Source: Desulfobacterium sp. (GTDB lineage Bacteria > Desulfobacterota > Desulfobacteria > Desulfobacterales > SURF-7). Taken from it: a DNA stretch of 34,910 nucleotides. The translations under genes and the position numbers were made by a program. Below are positions 1-7,555 of the stretch, piece by piece; within the stretch, counting starts at the first letter, position 1; each line of letters opens with the position of its first letter. The notes beneath the pieces were generated by a model. The model had not been told where the DNA came from, ran no database searches, and saw only the letters and a list, made by a program, of their open reading frames with translations. The DNA lies in NCBI GenBank assembly GCA_013824585.1, contig PNOB01000006.1:1-34910 (forward strand), given 5' to 3'.

Positions 1-1
1 G

Positions 2-343
2 GCCGGGGGTGTGCTGGTTCCATTGACCGATAAGCTTCTGGTTATTGATGCTGTGAAAAGTCTGGGATTGAAGGTTATTCTGGCTGCAAGAGGTTCATTG
101 GGAACTATTAACCATACACTCCTGTCCATCGAGGCCATCCAAAAAAGGGGACTTGAGGTGGCGGGTGTTGTGTTTTTGGATCCAGGGGAAATTCAGACTT
201 CAAGAGAACTTCTTGAGGAAAATATGGAAGCTGTTAAACAGTTTTCCGGTATAACCGTTGCAGGTGTGATCGGGCATATCCGGGATTTTTCAGATCCAGG
301 CAGAGATTACATGTCCGTACTGGATACCATGTTTCATTTTTAG
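2..343 (+). CDS. bioD: Dethiobiotin synthetase, C-terminal part (cut by the window edge)
   Basis: The reading frame is open from base 2 and ends at TAG 341-343, so this is the C-terminal ~113 residues of a gene that starts before the window. BioD closes the ureido ring of 7,8-diaminopelargonate with CO2 and ATP to give dethiobiotin in the cytoplasm. The visible part begins AGGVLVPLTD, which matches the BioD GAGGLLVP-like motif, and continues with ARGSLGTINHTLLSIEA, the typical nucleotide-site segment (GLGTINHTLLT in relatives). bioA, which makes the substrate, follows on the same strand 393 bases later, but a repeat element lies between them, so they may not share a transcript. The identification rests on these motifs and the bioA neighbour. 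The N-terminal P-loop cannot be checked here. Confidence 0.9.
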   Translation, partial: AGGVLVPLTDKLLVIDAVKSLGLKVILAARGSLGTINHTLLSIEAIQKRGLEVAGVVFLDPGEIQTSRELLEENMEAVKQFSGITVAGVIGHIRDFSDPGRDYMSVLDTMFHF

Positions 344-412
344 TAAACGTCAACCGTATTGGGTAAACGCATTTGGAATTTTATTCATTCCCCCCTTGGG
401 GACAAAGGGGAA

Positions 413-630
413 TAAGCGCTAACTTAAATTGATTATTAGTCATTAACAATTGATTATTGATTATTGTTTTACCATTTACATGTGGGAGCGGCATCTTGCC
501 GCGATATTTATGCTTTGATCAAAATTATCTTTCGCGACTGGAAGGCCACTCCTACATGAAATCCGAAAATTATAAAATAATCAATAATCAATAATCAATT
601 GTTAATGGTTAATTGTTAAGTTAGCGCTTA
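413..630 (+). repeat. TAAGCGCT palindromic element, copy 1 (218 bp, full length)
   Basis: A perfect 15-bp terminal inverted repeat, TAAGCGCTAACTTAA, opens the element, and its exact reverse complement closes it. The arms continue as AT-rich inverted sequence (GATTATTG-type repeats). The core, about 479-557, holds two REP-like units in inverted orientation: CATGTGGGAGCGGC with CCGCGA on the left, and TCGCGACTGG with CTCCTACATG on the right. The whole element can fold into one long cruciform with two nested palindromes. A further 12-bp inverted repeat (387-398 ATTCCCCCCTTG, 644-655 CAAGGGGGGAAT) flanks it. There is no open reading frame, so it would be non-autonomous (MITE- or BIME-like). It fills most of the 393-base gap between bioD and bioA, and I see no gene in that gap. 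Confidence 0.85.
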
Positions 631-689
631 TGCTTCAACCTCTCAAGGGGGGAATATTGGAAAGGAAAGCCCCAAAAGCGTTTATCCTG

Positions 690-724
690 GTAAACCGTAA
701 ACCATAAACCGTGAACCGTCAACT
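690..724 (+). repeat. Five tandem 7-bp units (GTAAACC type) upstream of bioA
   Basis: Period-7 units run without a gap: GTAAACC, GTAAACC, ATAAACC, GTGAACC, GTCAACT. They end one base before the bioA Shine-Dalgarno sequence (GGGAGA, 725-730). A related stretch, GTAAACGTCAACCGT, lies just after the bioD stop at 343-357. Whether this is a protein-binding array or a slippage product cannot be told from the sequence. Confidence 0.7.
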
Positions 725-736
725 GGGAGAACAAAG

Positions 737-2032
737 ATGGATAATTCCAATATCAATGATTTATTAGCATTTGACAGAGAACATATCTGGCATCCTTACA
801 CATCTATGACCAACCCTCTTCCGGTTTATCCCATTGCATCGGCAAGAGGTGTCCGGCTGATAATGGAAAATGGAAAAGAGTTGATTGATGGAATGTCCTC
901 CTGGTGGGCGGCGATTCATGGATACAATCATCCGGTTCTGAACGCAGCCCTAAAGAAGCAGATGGAAGACATGTCTCATGTCATGTTCGGCGGAATAACC
1001 CACAGACCGGCAATCGACCTTGCCAAGCTTCTCATAGAGCTGACTCCGCCAGGTTTGCAGAAGGTTTTTTTATGTGATTCCGGTTCTATATCTGTGGAAG
1101 TAGCTATCAAAATGGCAATTCAGTACTGGTTTTCCACAGGGCTTCCTCAAAAAAACAAACTGTTGACGATCCGATCCGGATATCATGGAGATACATTCAT
1201 GGCCATGTCCGTATGTGATCCAATCAGTGGAATGCATGGGATGTTCAAGGGCGTGCTGAGCGAACATTTTTTTGCAGATGCTCCAGAATCCAGGTTTGGT
1301 GAACCATGGGATGAATCGGATATCCAGAGTTTTGAGAGACTCATGCTTGCCCACCATGAAACAACAGCCGCCGTCATCCTGGAGCCAATTGTCCAGGGAG
1401 CCGGAGGAATGCGGTTTTATTCTCCGGAGTATCTGAAAAAAGTAAGAGCGCTCTGCGATGAATACAACATCCTGCTGATACTGGATGAGATCGCGACCGG
1501 ATTCGGACGAACCGGAAAACTGTTCGCCTGTGAGCATGCAGGCATTGAACCGGATATCATGTGTCTTGGCAAGGCATTAACCGGAGGGTATATGACGCTT
1601 GCCGCAACATTGACTACGGAAAAAGTCAGTGAAGGGATTTCATCCTGGGGAGGAGGGCAGTTTATGCATGGTCCGACTTTTATGGGCAATCCGCTTGCCT
1701 GTTCGGTAGCATCTGCCAGCATCCGGCTGCTGTTATCATCTCCCTGGAAAAAAAAGATAAAGGAAATCGAGATTCAGCTTGCAGAAGGGCTGGCTTCCTG
1801 CCGGAAAATCAAGGGCGTGGCGGATGTTCGTGTTCTGGGCGCCATTGGGGTCGTGGAAATGGAAAATCCGGTCAACATGGCTGGAATCCAGAAGAGATTT
1901 GTGGAACAGGGAGTATGGATACGTCCTTTCGGGAAACTGATTTATCTCATGCCTCCCTACATCATCACGGAAAATGAGCTGGGACAACTTATTGCAGCGA
2001 TCCATACGGTTCTTTTGTCCCATAAGCGCTAA
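737..2032 (+). CDS. bioA: Adenosylmethionine-8-amino-7-oxononanoate aminotransferase (DAPA synthase)
   Basis: BioA transfers the amino group of S-adenosylmethionine to KAPA, giving 7,8-diaminopelargonate for biotin synthesis. It is a cytoplasmic PLP enzyme of the class III aminotransferases. The 431-residue length fits the family. Visible landmarks are the BioA-specific [15 protein letters not shown] near residue 52, [14 protein letters not shown] with the PLP-binding Asp250, and the Schiff-base Lys279 in [12 protein letters not shown] 737 follows GGGAGA at a 6-base spacing. The last two codons and the stop (AAG CGC TAA, 2027-2032) lie inside the terminal repeat of the next palindromic element, so that element supplies the C-terminus Lys-Arg-stop. 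bioD lies upstream on the same strand. Identification is firm. Confidence 0.97.
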   Translation: MDNSNINDLLAFDREHIWHPYTSMTNPLPVYPIASARGVRLIMENGKELIDGMSSWWAAIHGYNHPVLNAALKKQMEDMSHVMFGGITHRPAIDLAKLLIELTPPGLQKVFLCDSGSISVEVAIKMAIQYWFSTGLPQKNKLLTIRSGYHGDTFMAMSVCDPISGMHGMFKGVLSEHFFADAPESRFGEPWDESDIQSFERLMLAHHETTAAVILEPIVQGAGGMRFYSPEYLKKVRALCDEYNILLILDEIATGFGRTGKLFACEHAGIEPDIMCLGKALTGGYMTLAATLTTEKVSEGISSWGGGQFMHGPTFMGNPLACSVASASIRLLLSSPWKKKIKEIEIQLAEGLASCRKIKGVADVRVLGAIGVVEMENPVNMAGIQKRFVEQGVWIRPFGKLIYLMPPYIITENELGQLIAAIHTVLLSHKR

Positions 2033-2204
2033 CTTAACAATTAACCATTAATTGTTGATTATTGATTATTTAATAATTTTCGGGTTTCATGTGGGAGCGA
2101 CTTCCAGTCGCGAAATAAAATTTTGTTCAAAGCATAAATATCGCGGCAAGATGCCGCTCCCACATGCAAATGGTAAAACAATAATCAATTTAAGCTATCG
2201 CTTA
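2023..2204 (-). repeat. TAAGCGCT palindromic element, copy 2 (182 bp, inverted)
   Basis: This copy starts TAAGCGCTAACTTAAC, which is the right-hand end of copy 1 read in reverse, so it lies in the opposite orientation. It ends at 2190-2204 with an imperfect terminal repeat (TTAAGCTATCGCTTA). Its core (2088-2165) holds the same two inverted REP-like units, CATGTGGGAGCGAC and GCCGCTCCCACATG. About 25 bp of one AT-rich arm is missing relative to copy 1. It overlaps the last ten bases of bioA. Copies 1 and 2 therefore bracket bioA as a long inverted pair. The rest of the 267-base gap after bioA (2205-2299) shows nothing but the ribosome-binding site of the next gene. Confidence 0.85.
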
Positions 2205-2299
2205 TGGGGTAAACCCCATCGCAAAAGCAGGAGAAAAATGGTATGGATGTACCTGGAGCATTCAGATAAAATATATTTTTTAATCAAAGAGGGTCGAAC

Positions 2300-2698
2300 A
2301 TGAAAAAAATCTGGCTTGTCATAATGTTGTTCAGTGCCATGGCCTGTATGGGAATGCAGGGGAATTCAGCTTCCCGGTATCCTGTGCAGAAAATTTCTGT
2401 TACCGTCAATGTTCCGGATTCAGGGTGGCGGGTTCGGATATTGGAAGTGCATCGTGTCAACGAGGAGCTCTGGGTGGTTTCAGAGTTGTATCGTCTGGAA
2501 GGAAAATCTTCCCAGGTGGTCTCGAGCATAGAAGATCTGGTGGAGATCCCGGCTCCAACACTTCCGGTTGTCCATTTCATTATTGGGAAAACATGGGGCT
2601 GGTCTGCTAAGACAGATTCAAACCACTACATCCGCTCACGGAAAGAGATAGCTGATAAACTCAGTAAGGGAGAGTGCATTTACCCAAAAAGGGATTGA
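2300..2698 (+). CDS. Small secreted hypothetical protein (132 aa)
   Basis: I do not recognise a named family. The protein starts with a typical signal peptide (MKKIWLVIMLFSAMACMG). A Cys at position 16 follows AMA, which is only a weak lipobox, so a lipoprotein is possible but not clear. The mature part is one small beta-rich domain with the run YPVQKISVTVNVPDSGW, then ELWVVSELYRLEG, LPVVHFIIGKTWGW and a final KEIADKL segment, consistent with a secreted or periplasmic protein of about 110 residues. ATG 2300 has AGAGGG about 8 bases upstream. It ends at TGA 2696-2698. The same frame then stays open for 74 more codons that read like a different protein (see the fragment that follows). It lies between two palindromic repeat copies, so it may be part of an exchanged segment. 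Confidence 0.6.
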   Translation: MKKIWLVIMLFSAMACMGMQGNSASRYPVQKISVTVNVPDSGWRVRILEVHRVNEELWVVSELYRLEGKSSQVVSSIEDLVEIPAPTLPVVHFIIGKTWGWSAKTDSNHYIRSRKEIADKLSKGECIYPKRD

Positions 2699-2923
2699 AA
2701 TGGAAACTTTTCAGATTCATCCATCCATTTCGTAATCAAGGAAAATTTTTATCCGCCACCCGAGATCAGGGCCATGGAGATGGATGTGATCCCGCCAGGG
2801 ACTCATGTGAATGTTTATAAATCTTATGATATCATGATGAAAATAAAAGAAATGGCAGATATTCTGTTACCGCTTCATGAACCGGAGTTTGCCAGTGTGG
2901 ATACGATTGCAGGCCCCCCATAA
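2699..2923 (+). pseudogene. C-terminal remnant resembling an MBL-fold (AHL lactonase-like) hydrolase
   Basis: After the TGA at 2696 the same frame runs open to TAA 2921-2923 with no plausible start. From about 2744 it reads ENFYPPPEIRAMEMDVIPPG, then THVNVYKSYDIMMKIKEMAD and ILLPLHEPEFASVDTI. This resembles the C-terminal end of N-acyl-homoserine-lactonase-family metallo-beta-lactamases, where a PPGxHVD segment and an ADxxLPxHDP segment (with the last metal-site His) close the domain. The upstream metal motif HxHxDH is absent, so this is a fragment of about 70 residues. The stop codon is the first three bases of the adjoining repeat copy. The match is from memory of the family, and the first ~15 codons after the TGA have no recognisable content. 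Confidence 0.5.
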
Positions 2924-2974
2924 GCGCTAACGTAAATTGATTATTAGTCATTAACAATTGATTATTGATTATTG
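2921..2974 (+). repeat. TAAGCGCT palindromic element, copy 3 (left end only)
   Basis: TAAGCGCTAACGTAAATTGA and the following GATTATTAGTCATTAAC and GATTATTG repeats match the left 54 bases of copy 1 almost exactly. The REP-like core and the right arm are missing, so this copy was truncated by deletion or recombination. It abuts the lactonase-like fragment and ends about 50 bases before aroQ, which comes in from the other strand. Confidence 0.8.
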
Positions 2975-3024
2975 AGCCAATTTTAAAAGTACATATATCG
3001 TGTCAACATGAAAGCAAGTCGGAA

Positions 3025-3477
3025 TTATTTTTTGACCATACTGGAGATTGCCTCAAGGGCCAGGATGTAGCCGATCACTCCCAGACCCGCAATCTGTCCT
3101 GTGACAATATCTGAAAGCATTGATTTGTGCCGGAATGATTCCCGTTTATAGATATTGGACAGGTGAACTTCAATGATCGGAATATTCAGCAGCAGAACCG
3201 CATCGCGGATTGCAACACTTGTGTGGGTAAAGGCTGCCGGGTTAATAATCAGCCCGCTCACTTTTTCCATAGCGTTTTGAAGCTTTTCCACAATCGCTCC
3301 CTCGTGATTGGATTGAAAAGTTTCAACTTCAAGGTTCAGGTCCGATCCTTTTGATGAGATTTCATTGTTGATATTTTCCAGGGTGTTATTGCCATAAACT
3401 TCAGGTTCTCTTTTACCAAGCATGTTCAGGTTCGGCCCATGGATAACCAGTATTTTGTGGCGGTTGCTTTTCCCCAT
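3025..3477 (-). CDS. aroQ: 3-dehydroquinate dehydratase, type II
   Basis: AroQ removes water from 3-dehydroquinate to give 3-dehydroshikimate, step three of the shikimate pathway, in the cytoplasm. The 150-residue length is typical of the small dodecameric type II enzyme. Seen in the sequence: HGPNLNMLGKREPEVYG with Arg23 and the catalytic Tyr28, INPAAFTHTS (substrate-binding Asn79 and His85), EVHLSN with His105, and RESFRHKS. ATG at 3477 has AAGGAG seven bases upstream. It is the last gene of the minus-strand run and follows rpe after 21 bases, so it is probably co-transcribed with it. Downstream it faces the plus-strand repeat remnant. I see no strong terminator. Identification is firm. Confidence 0.96.
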   Translation of the reverse strand: MGKSNRHKILVIHGPNLNMLGKREPEVYGNNTLENINNEISSKGSDLNLEVETFQSNHEGAIVEKLQNAMEKVSGLIINPAAFTHTSVAIRDAVLLLNIPIIEVHLSNIYKRESFRHKSMLSDIVTGQIAGLGVIGYILALEAISSMVKK

Positions 3478-3498
3478 TTTGAACTCCTTTTTTATTGG

Positions 3499-4203
3499 TT
3501 AGGGGCGCTGACAGAAGCTTTCTTCCGTTCTTCTTTTCTTATAAGCGATGTCGATTTTTTTATGGAAGTCCTGGATTGTTTCCTGATAGTTTTTGCTTCC
3601 AAAGATCGCAGAACCAGCCACAAAAGAGTCTGTTCCAGCTCTGGCAATTTCAGCGATGGTACTTGAATTGACACCGCCATCAATCTGGATCAGGGTCTTT
3701 AGACCTTTTGTTTCGATCATTTTCTTCAGGGTTGCAATCTTTTCCAACGCGTTTTGAATAAATTTCTGACCTCCGAAACCCGGATTAACACTCATGATCA
3801 GAATAAAATCCAGATCCGGCAGTATCCATTCAACGGTCGACAGAGGTGTTGCAGGATTGAGGGCAACACCTGCCTTGACGTTGCTTTCTTTAATCAGGTT
3901 GATGGTCCGGTTCAAATGGGTGCAGGCTTCAACATGAACCGATATCAGGTCTGCGCCGGCTCGAATGAACTCCGGGATCATGAGATCCGGTTTTTCAATC
4001 ATCAGATGCACATCCAGGGGGAGTGATGTTGCTTTCTTACTGGCTTCCACAATAATGGGGCCATAGGTTATGTTGGGTACAAAATGACCATCCATCACAT
4101 CAATATGGATCCAGTCCGCTCCTGCTTTTTCAACAGCAGATAACTCCTCTCCCAGTTTCCTGAAATCGGCTGACAAGATGGATGGGGCTATTATTTTGTT
4201 CAT
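3499..4203 (-). CDS. rpe: Ribulose-phosphate 3-epimerase
   Basis: Rpe interconverts ribulose 5-phosphate and xylulose 5-phosphate in the pentose phosphate pathway. It is a TIM barrel with one active-site metal. The N-terminus IAPSILSADF is the family hallmark. The metal and catalytic residues are in place: His33 and Asp35 in WIHIDVMDGHFVPN, His66 in LDVHLMIE, and Asp175 in IQIDGGV. SVNPGFGGQ, the phosphate-loop segment, is intact. At 234 residues it is slightly longer than the usual ~220 because of a charged C-terminal tail (KKRRTEESFCQRP). It lies between the PASTA protein gene and aroQ on the minus strand, in one probable transcription unit. Confidence 0.97.
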   Translation of the reverse strand: MNKIIAPSILSADFRKLGEELSAVEKAGADWIHIDVMDGHFVPNITYGPIIVEASKKATSLPLDVHLMIEKPDLMIPEFIRAGADLISVHVEACTHLNRTINLIKESNVKAGVALNPATPLSTVEWILPDLDFILIMSVNPGFGGQKFIQNALEKIATLKKMIETKGLKTLIQIDGGVNSSTIAEIARAGTDSFVAGSAIFGSKNYQETIQDFHKKIDIAYKKRRTEESFCQRP

Positions 4204-4262
4204 TGCTGGCGGTTCCTTTTACAATATTGTAATGACTTTTTCAGTTGTCCAGGTTCCATTTT

Positions 4263-5234
4263 TTACCAGGTATCAAATACCTCTGTTTTTATCAACTCAT
4301 TATCCTGATACAGGAAGAGGGTGGCATCCAGATTTCTGGGGATCAGGGCCCATATTTCCTCACCAGGCTTTGCATATTGATCAAACAGGTCTACCGTTAC
4401 GCCAAAACAGTTTACATCAATCTGAATATGTTTTCGCATCAAGCCGATTTCAAGCTTGAATTGGAAAAGATGAACACCCCCGGTTTCATTGATCAAATTA
4501 TGGCTTTTTGATCCTGGTTCGCGATTCATGACAAGATTCACGATGCTGTTTTCAACCACCTGATAACCCGGCAACGGATTTTGAGAAACAATCTGGTTTT
4601 TGGGTTTGCTGATATCAAAGGTTGACTGGATATCTCCTAAAGTTAAATTCAGGGACTCGAGAACCCGGATGGTTTCATCCAGCGTTGTGCCGGTTAAATC
4701 CGGCATCATATATAGTACCGGCTGGATACCATTGCTTAAAAGGAGATCCATGCAAGTTTCTCTTGTAACAATTTTACCCGGTAAGGGGGCCTGTGCCATG
4801 ACCATATCTTTTATAAATGTTTTGCTGTAAGCAACAGAGATTTTTCCCTGGCAGAGTCCATTCTCTTCAGCGATGATCCTGGCCTGTTGGATGGAGAGGC
4901 CCTCCAGGTTTGGCATTACAATGGTTTGTGGGCCTTTTGAAATAGCGATTCTAACATCACGGTCTTTTTTAATTTCCGATCCAGGTTCAGGATCCTGAAA
5001 AATGATATGGTTTTTTGGGATTATTTCATTGTATTCAGATCCGCTGACTTTGGTGTTTAAACCAAGATCCGTTAAAATTTCAAGAGAATACACAAGGTCT
5101 TTTCCTGTCAGATCCGGGACGATCACCGTGTCTCCACTTTTGATAATATAGGTGAGCGCCATATACGCACTGATTCCTGCTGATAAGAAAAAAAGCAGTG
5201 CGAACAAGGCTATTTTTACAATTTTGGCAATCAC
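4263..5234 (-). CDS. Membrane-anchored protein with three PASTA domains
   Basis: The protein has one N-terminal membrane helix (about residues 4-30) followed by three consecutive PASTA domains (about 34-101, 103-168 and 173-237), each carrying a VPDLTG/MPNLEG-like start and a DPxPG/NPLPG-like turn. A conserved-looking ~75-residue tail follows that I cannot assign. PASTA domains bind peptidoglycan or muropeptides in Ser/Thr kinases and penicillin-binding proteins, but no kinase or transpeptidase domain is present here, so the protein is a stand-alone envelope protein, with its domains predicted outside the membrane. The start is GTG 5234, which overlaps the rsmB stop as GTGA, so translation is probably coupled. 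The context (rsmB upstream, rpe downstream) gives no direct clue to the role. The domain call is solid; the function is open. Confidence 0.85.
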   Translation of the reverse strand: MIAKIVKIALFALLFFLSAGISAYMALTYIIKSGDTVIVPDLTGKDLVYSLEILTDLGLNTKVSGSEYNEIIPKNHIIFQDPEPGSEIKKDRDVRIAISKGPQTIVMPNLEGLSIQQARIIAEENGLCQGKISVAYSKTFIKDMVMAQAPLPGKIVTRETCMDLLLSNGIQPVLYMMPDLTGTTLDETIRVLESLNLTLGDIQSTFDISKPKNQIVSQNPLPGYQVVENSIVNLVMNREPGSKSHNLINETGGVHLFQFKLEIGLMRKHIQIDVNCFGVTVDLFDQYAKPGEEIWALIPRNLDATLFLYQDNELIKTEVFDTW

Positions 5235-6592
5235 TGTTTACCTGACTTTCGAAAACAGACCGAAAAAAAACCATCCATGGAATCGCGATGAGGATAAGTT
5301 GTCAACCGGCGGTCATGATAGATTATCGGAGTCATTGCGCAGGGTAACTCTTTATGCCGGTCTTCCAGTTGAAAATCCAGGTGATGGTTCAGGAAGCTTT
5401 CAACAACCTGATCGGTTTCTTCCGTTTCAGTGCTGCATACAGCAAATGTCAATCTTCCTCCTGGTTTCAAAAGATCCACAAGGTTTGACAGAAACAGGAT
5501 CTGCCTTTTCTGATAACTGTCAAGATCCTTTTTGGATTCCTCCCATTTTATATCCGGATTCCTGCGGATCACACCCAGACCAGAGCAGGGTGCATCCAGC
5601 AGAACATGATCAAATTGCCCGGAAAGGTGGTTTTTCGGGTGATGGAGTAAATCAAACGGACAGGTCTCAACAATATGGACACCCAGACGGTTCATTTCAT
5701 TTTTCAATTTTTGAAGTTTTTGGGTGTTGTTGTCAAGGGCAATGAGTTGACCCTGGTTGTTCATCATCTGTGCAAGGTGAGCTGTTTTTCCACCCAGACC
5801 AGCGCAGGCATCCAGAACTTTCTGCCCGGGTTTTGGGGCCATCAGCATAGACACAATCTGTGCTGCTTCATCCTGTACCTGAAACCATCCGTTCTGAAAC
5901 GCTTCAAGTTGTGATATCGGGGTTTTGGGGGCTGTAAGCCGCAGCCCGAATGGAGAATACGGTGTTGGCTCAATGGTTTTGACTTCGGTTACAAGGGCTT
6001 TTTCAAGTTTTTCCCGTGTAATTTTCAGCGTATTGGTTCTTATGGTGATTGGAGGAATCTTATTGGCAGCCTCGCACATGGCTGCTGTTTCTTCTCTTGT
6101 ATATCGAGCCAGCCATTTTTCAATCAGCCATAAAGGGAAAGAGCAGGATATGGAGAGATATTTTGCAAAATCCGCTTCCATAGATGGAAATGGAATATCG
6201 GATCGATGTCTTGCAACATTCCGGAGCAATCCGTTGATGAACTTGGTAACCCATGGCGGGTTGCTGAGCTTTCCCAGTTCAACAGAGGTGTTTACGGCTG
6301 CGGAGTCGGGTATCCTGTCCATGTATAAGATCTGGAAAATGCCGATTCGTAAAATGTTTAAAACAGCAGGGTCCATTTTTCGGAGAGGGGTTTTGCTGTA
6401 ATGGCCAATAATCCAGTCCAGCTTGTTCCGCCATCTTGTAACACCAAAAACCAGCGAATGGGTCAGGGAACGGTCTTTTTTTGAAATTTCTTCTTTTTTT
6501 TCAAGAAGGTTTTCCAGGGCATGATCCAGCGTTCCTTTTTTCTGATCCAGGGTGTTTAAAATCTGTAATGCGGTTTGACGGGCATCTGGCAT
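5231..6592 (-). CDS. rsmB: 16S rRNA m5C967 methyltransferase RsmB (Sun/Fmu)
   Basis: RsmB methylates C967 of 16S rRNA with S-adenosylmethionine. The 453-residue protein has the full family layout: an N-terminal NusB-like RNA-binding domain (about 1-130), then a Rossmann methyltransferase domain. Motif I is VLDACAGLGGKTAHLA (259-273; most relatives have DACAAPGGKT). The two cysteines of the m5C mechanism are present: Cys336 in LLDAPCSGLGVIRRNPDIKW and Cys386 in FAVCSTETEE. ATG 6592 has GAGGAA upstream and follows fmt by 21 bases. The def-fmt-rsmB order is a common bacterial arrangement that links initiator processing and ribosome maturation. Its stop overlaps the start of the PASTA gene. Confidence 0.95.
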   Translation of the reverse strand: MPDARQTALQILNTLDQKKGTLDHALENLLEKKEEISKKDRSLTHSLVFGVTRWRNKLDWIIGHYSKTPLRKMDPAVLNILRIGIFQILYMDRIPDSAAVNTSVELGKLSNPPWVTKFINGLLRNVARHRSDIPFPSMEADFAKYLSISCSFPLWLIEKWLARYTREETAAMCEAANKIPPITIRTNTLKITREKLEKALVTEVKTIEPTPYSPFGLRLTAPKTPISQLEAFQNGWFQVQDEAAQIVSMLMAPKPGQKVLDACAGLGGKTAHLAQMMNNQGQLIALDNNTQKLQKLKNEMNRLGVHIVETCPFDLLHHPKNHLSGQFDHVLLDAPCSGLGVIRRNPDIKWEESKKDLDSYQKRQILFLSNLVDLLKPGGRLTFAVCSTETEETDQVVESFLNHHLDFQLEDRHKELPCAMTPIIYHDRRLTTYPHRDSMDGFFSVCFRKSGKQ

Positions 6593-6613
6593 TTGGATTC
6601 CTCGGCAGGGCGG

Positions 6614-7555
6614 CTATGTGAAAACCATTCCCGGTGATATTCTGGTTCCCCGTAAAAAATCCCGGATATGAAGACGTTTTCCAGATGAACCCTGGATTTC
6701 CAGAATGGAAAGCGCTCCTTTTCCTGTGGAAACACGAAGTTCGTCCTGAAACCCCTGGATAATGGTTCCCGGCAGGACAGGGTCTGTCATGGAAGCGGTT
6801 TTTGCCTTGAACAGTTTCAGGCATTTTTCACCCCAGAAAGTAAAAGCACCGGGCCATGGTGTCATGCCCCGTATAAAGGCCTCGATCCTTTCCGCATCAA
6901 GAGTCCAGTCGATCCGGCCATCCTCTTTTTTTAACAATGGCGCAACAATCGCCTGGCTGTGGTCCTGTGGTATGGGATGCAGGTTGTTTGTCTCCATCTG
7001 TTCCAGAGCGGTTACAAGCAGATTCGCTCCTTTTTCGGCAAGCCGGTCATACAGGGTTGCGGATGTGTCATCCGGAAAAATTTTTTCTTTTTCGGCAAGC
7101 AGGATATCACCCGAATCCATGCCAGTATCCAGAACCATGATGGTTACACCGGTCTCTTTATCCCCATTGATCACTGCCCACTGGATAGGGGCTGGCCCCC
7201 GATATCTGGGTAACAATGACGGGTGAATATTGATTGGATATCTTTTCGGCAGCGTGAGCAGATTTTCCGGTATGAATTGACCAAACGCGACAACGACCAG
7301 ATAATCCGGTTCATATGAAACAATCGTCTGATGGAAATGATCTGAGCGGATCGAATCCGGTTGGAGTACTTCATACCCCAGTTGCAGAGATGCAGTTTTT
7401 ACAGGGGAGGGCAATAATTTCTGGCCTCTTCCTTTGGGTCGATCCGGTTGCGTCACAACCAGAGAGATTGTGAATCGGCTCTTGTGAAGGCTGTGGAGAG
7501 CAGGTACAGCAAATTCGGGTGTTCCGAAGAAAATAATTTCAGGTGATTTATTCAT
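6614..7555 (-). CDS. fmt: Methionyl-tRNA formyltransferase
   Basis: Fmt transfers a formyl group from 10-formyl-THF to methionyl-initiator tRNA. The 313-residue length is standard. The N-terminal formyltransferase domain carries the catalytic triad Asn109, His111 and Asp147 (INIHPSLLPRYRGPAPIQWA and MDSGDI), and the SLLPRYRG loop is intact. The C-terminal OB-like tRNA-binding domain follows from about residue 205. ATG 7555 lies inside the def 3' end (8-base overlap) behind AGGGAAA, so the two genes are translationally coupled. Its substrate, the initiator tRNA, is encoded at 31.3 kb in this same window. Confidence 0.97.
   Translation of the reverse strand: MNKSPEIIFFGTPEFAVPALHSLHKSRFTISLVVTQPDRPKGRGQKLLPSPVKTASLQLGYEVLQPDSIRSDHFHQTIVSYEPDYLVVVAFGQFIPENLLTLPKRYPINIHPSLLPRYRGPAPIQWAVINGDKETGVTIMVLDTGMDSGDILLAEKEKIFPDDTSATLYDRLAEKGANLLVTALEQMETNNLHPIPQDHSQAIVAPLLKKEDGRIDWTLDAERIEAFIRGMTPWPGAFTFWGEKCLKLFKAKTASMTDPVLPGTIIQGFQDELRVSTGKGALSILEIQGSSGKRLHIRDFLRGTRISPGMVFT

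Noticed and set aside
413-630. CRISPR array reading of the GATTATTG-rich repeats
   Set aside because: The repeats are short inverted arms of one palindromic element, without equal repeats and unique spacers. There are no cas genes in the window.
2052-2303. An 83-codon open frame downstream of bioA
   Set aside because: It lies across palindromic element copy 2, has no ribosome-binding site and its sequence is the translated repeat.
2696-2732. SECIS-like hairpin and a possible selenocysteine codon
   Set aside because: The stem is clear, but the apical loop does not fit the bacterial SECIS consensus well and the sequence after the TGA looks like the end of another enzyme family. I keep it only as a low-weight alternative.
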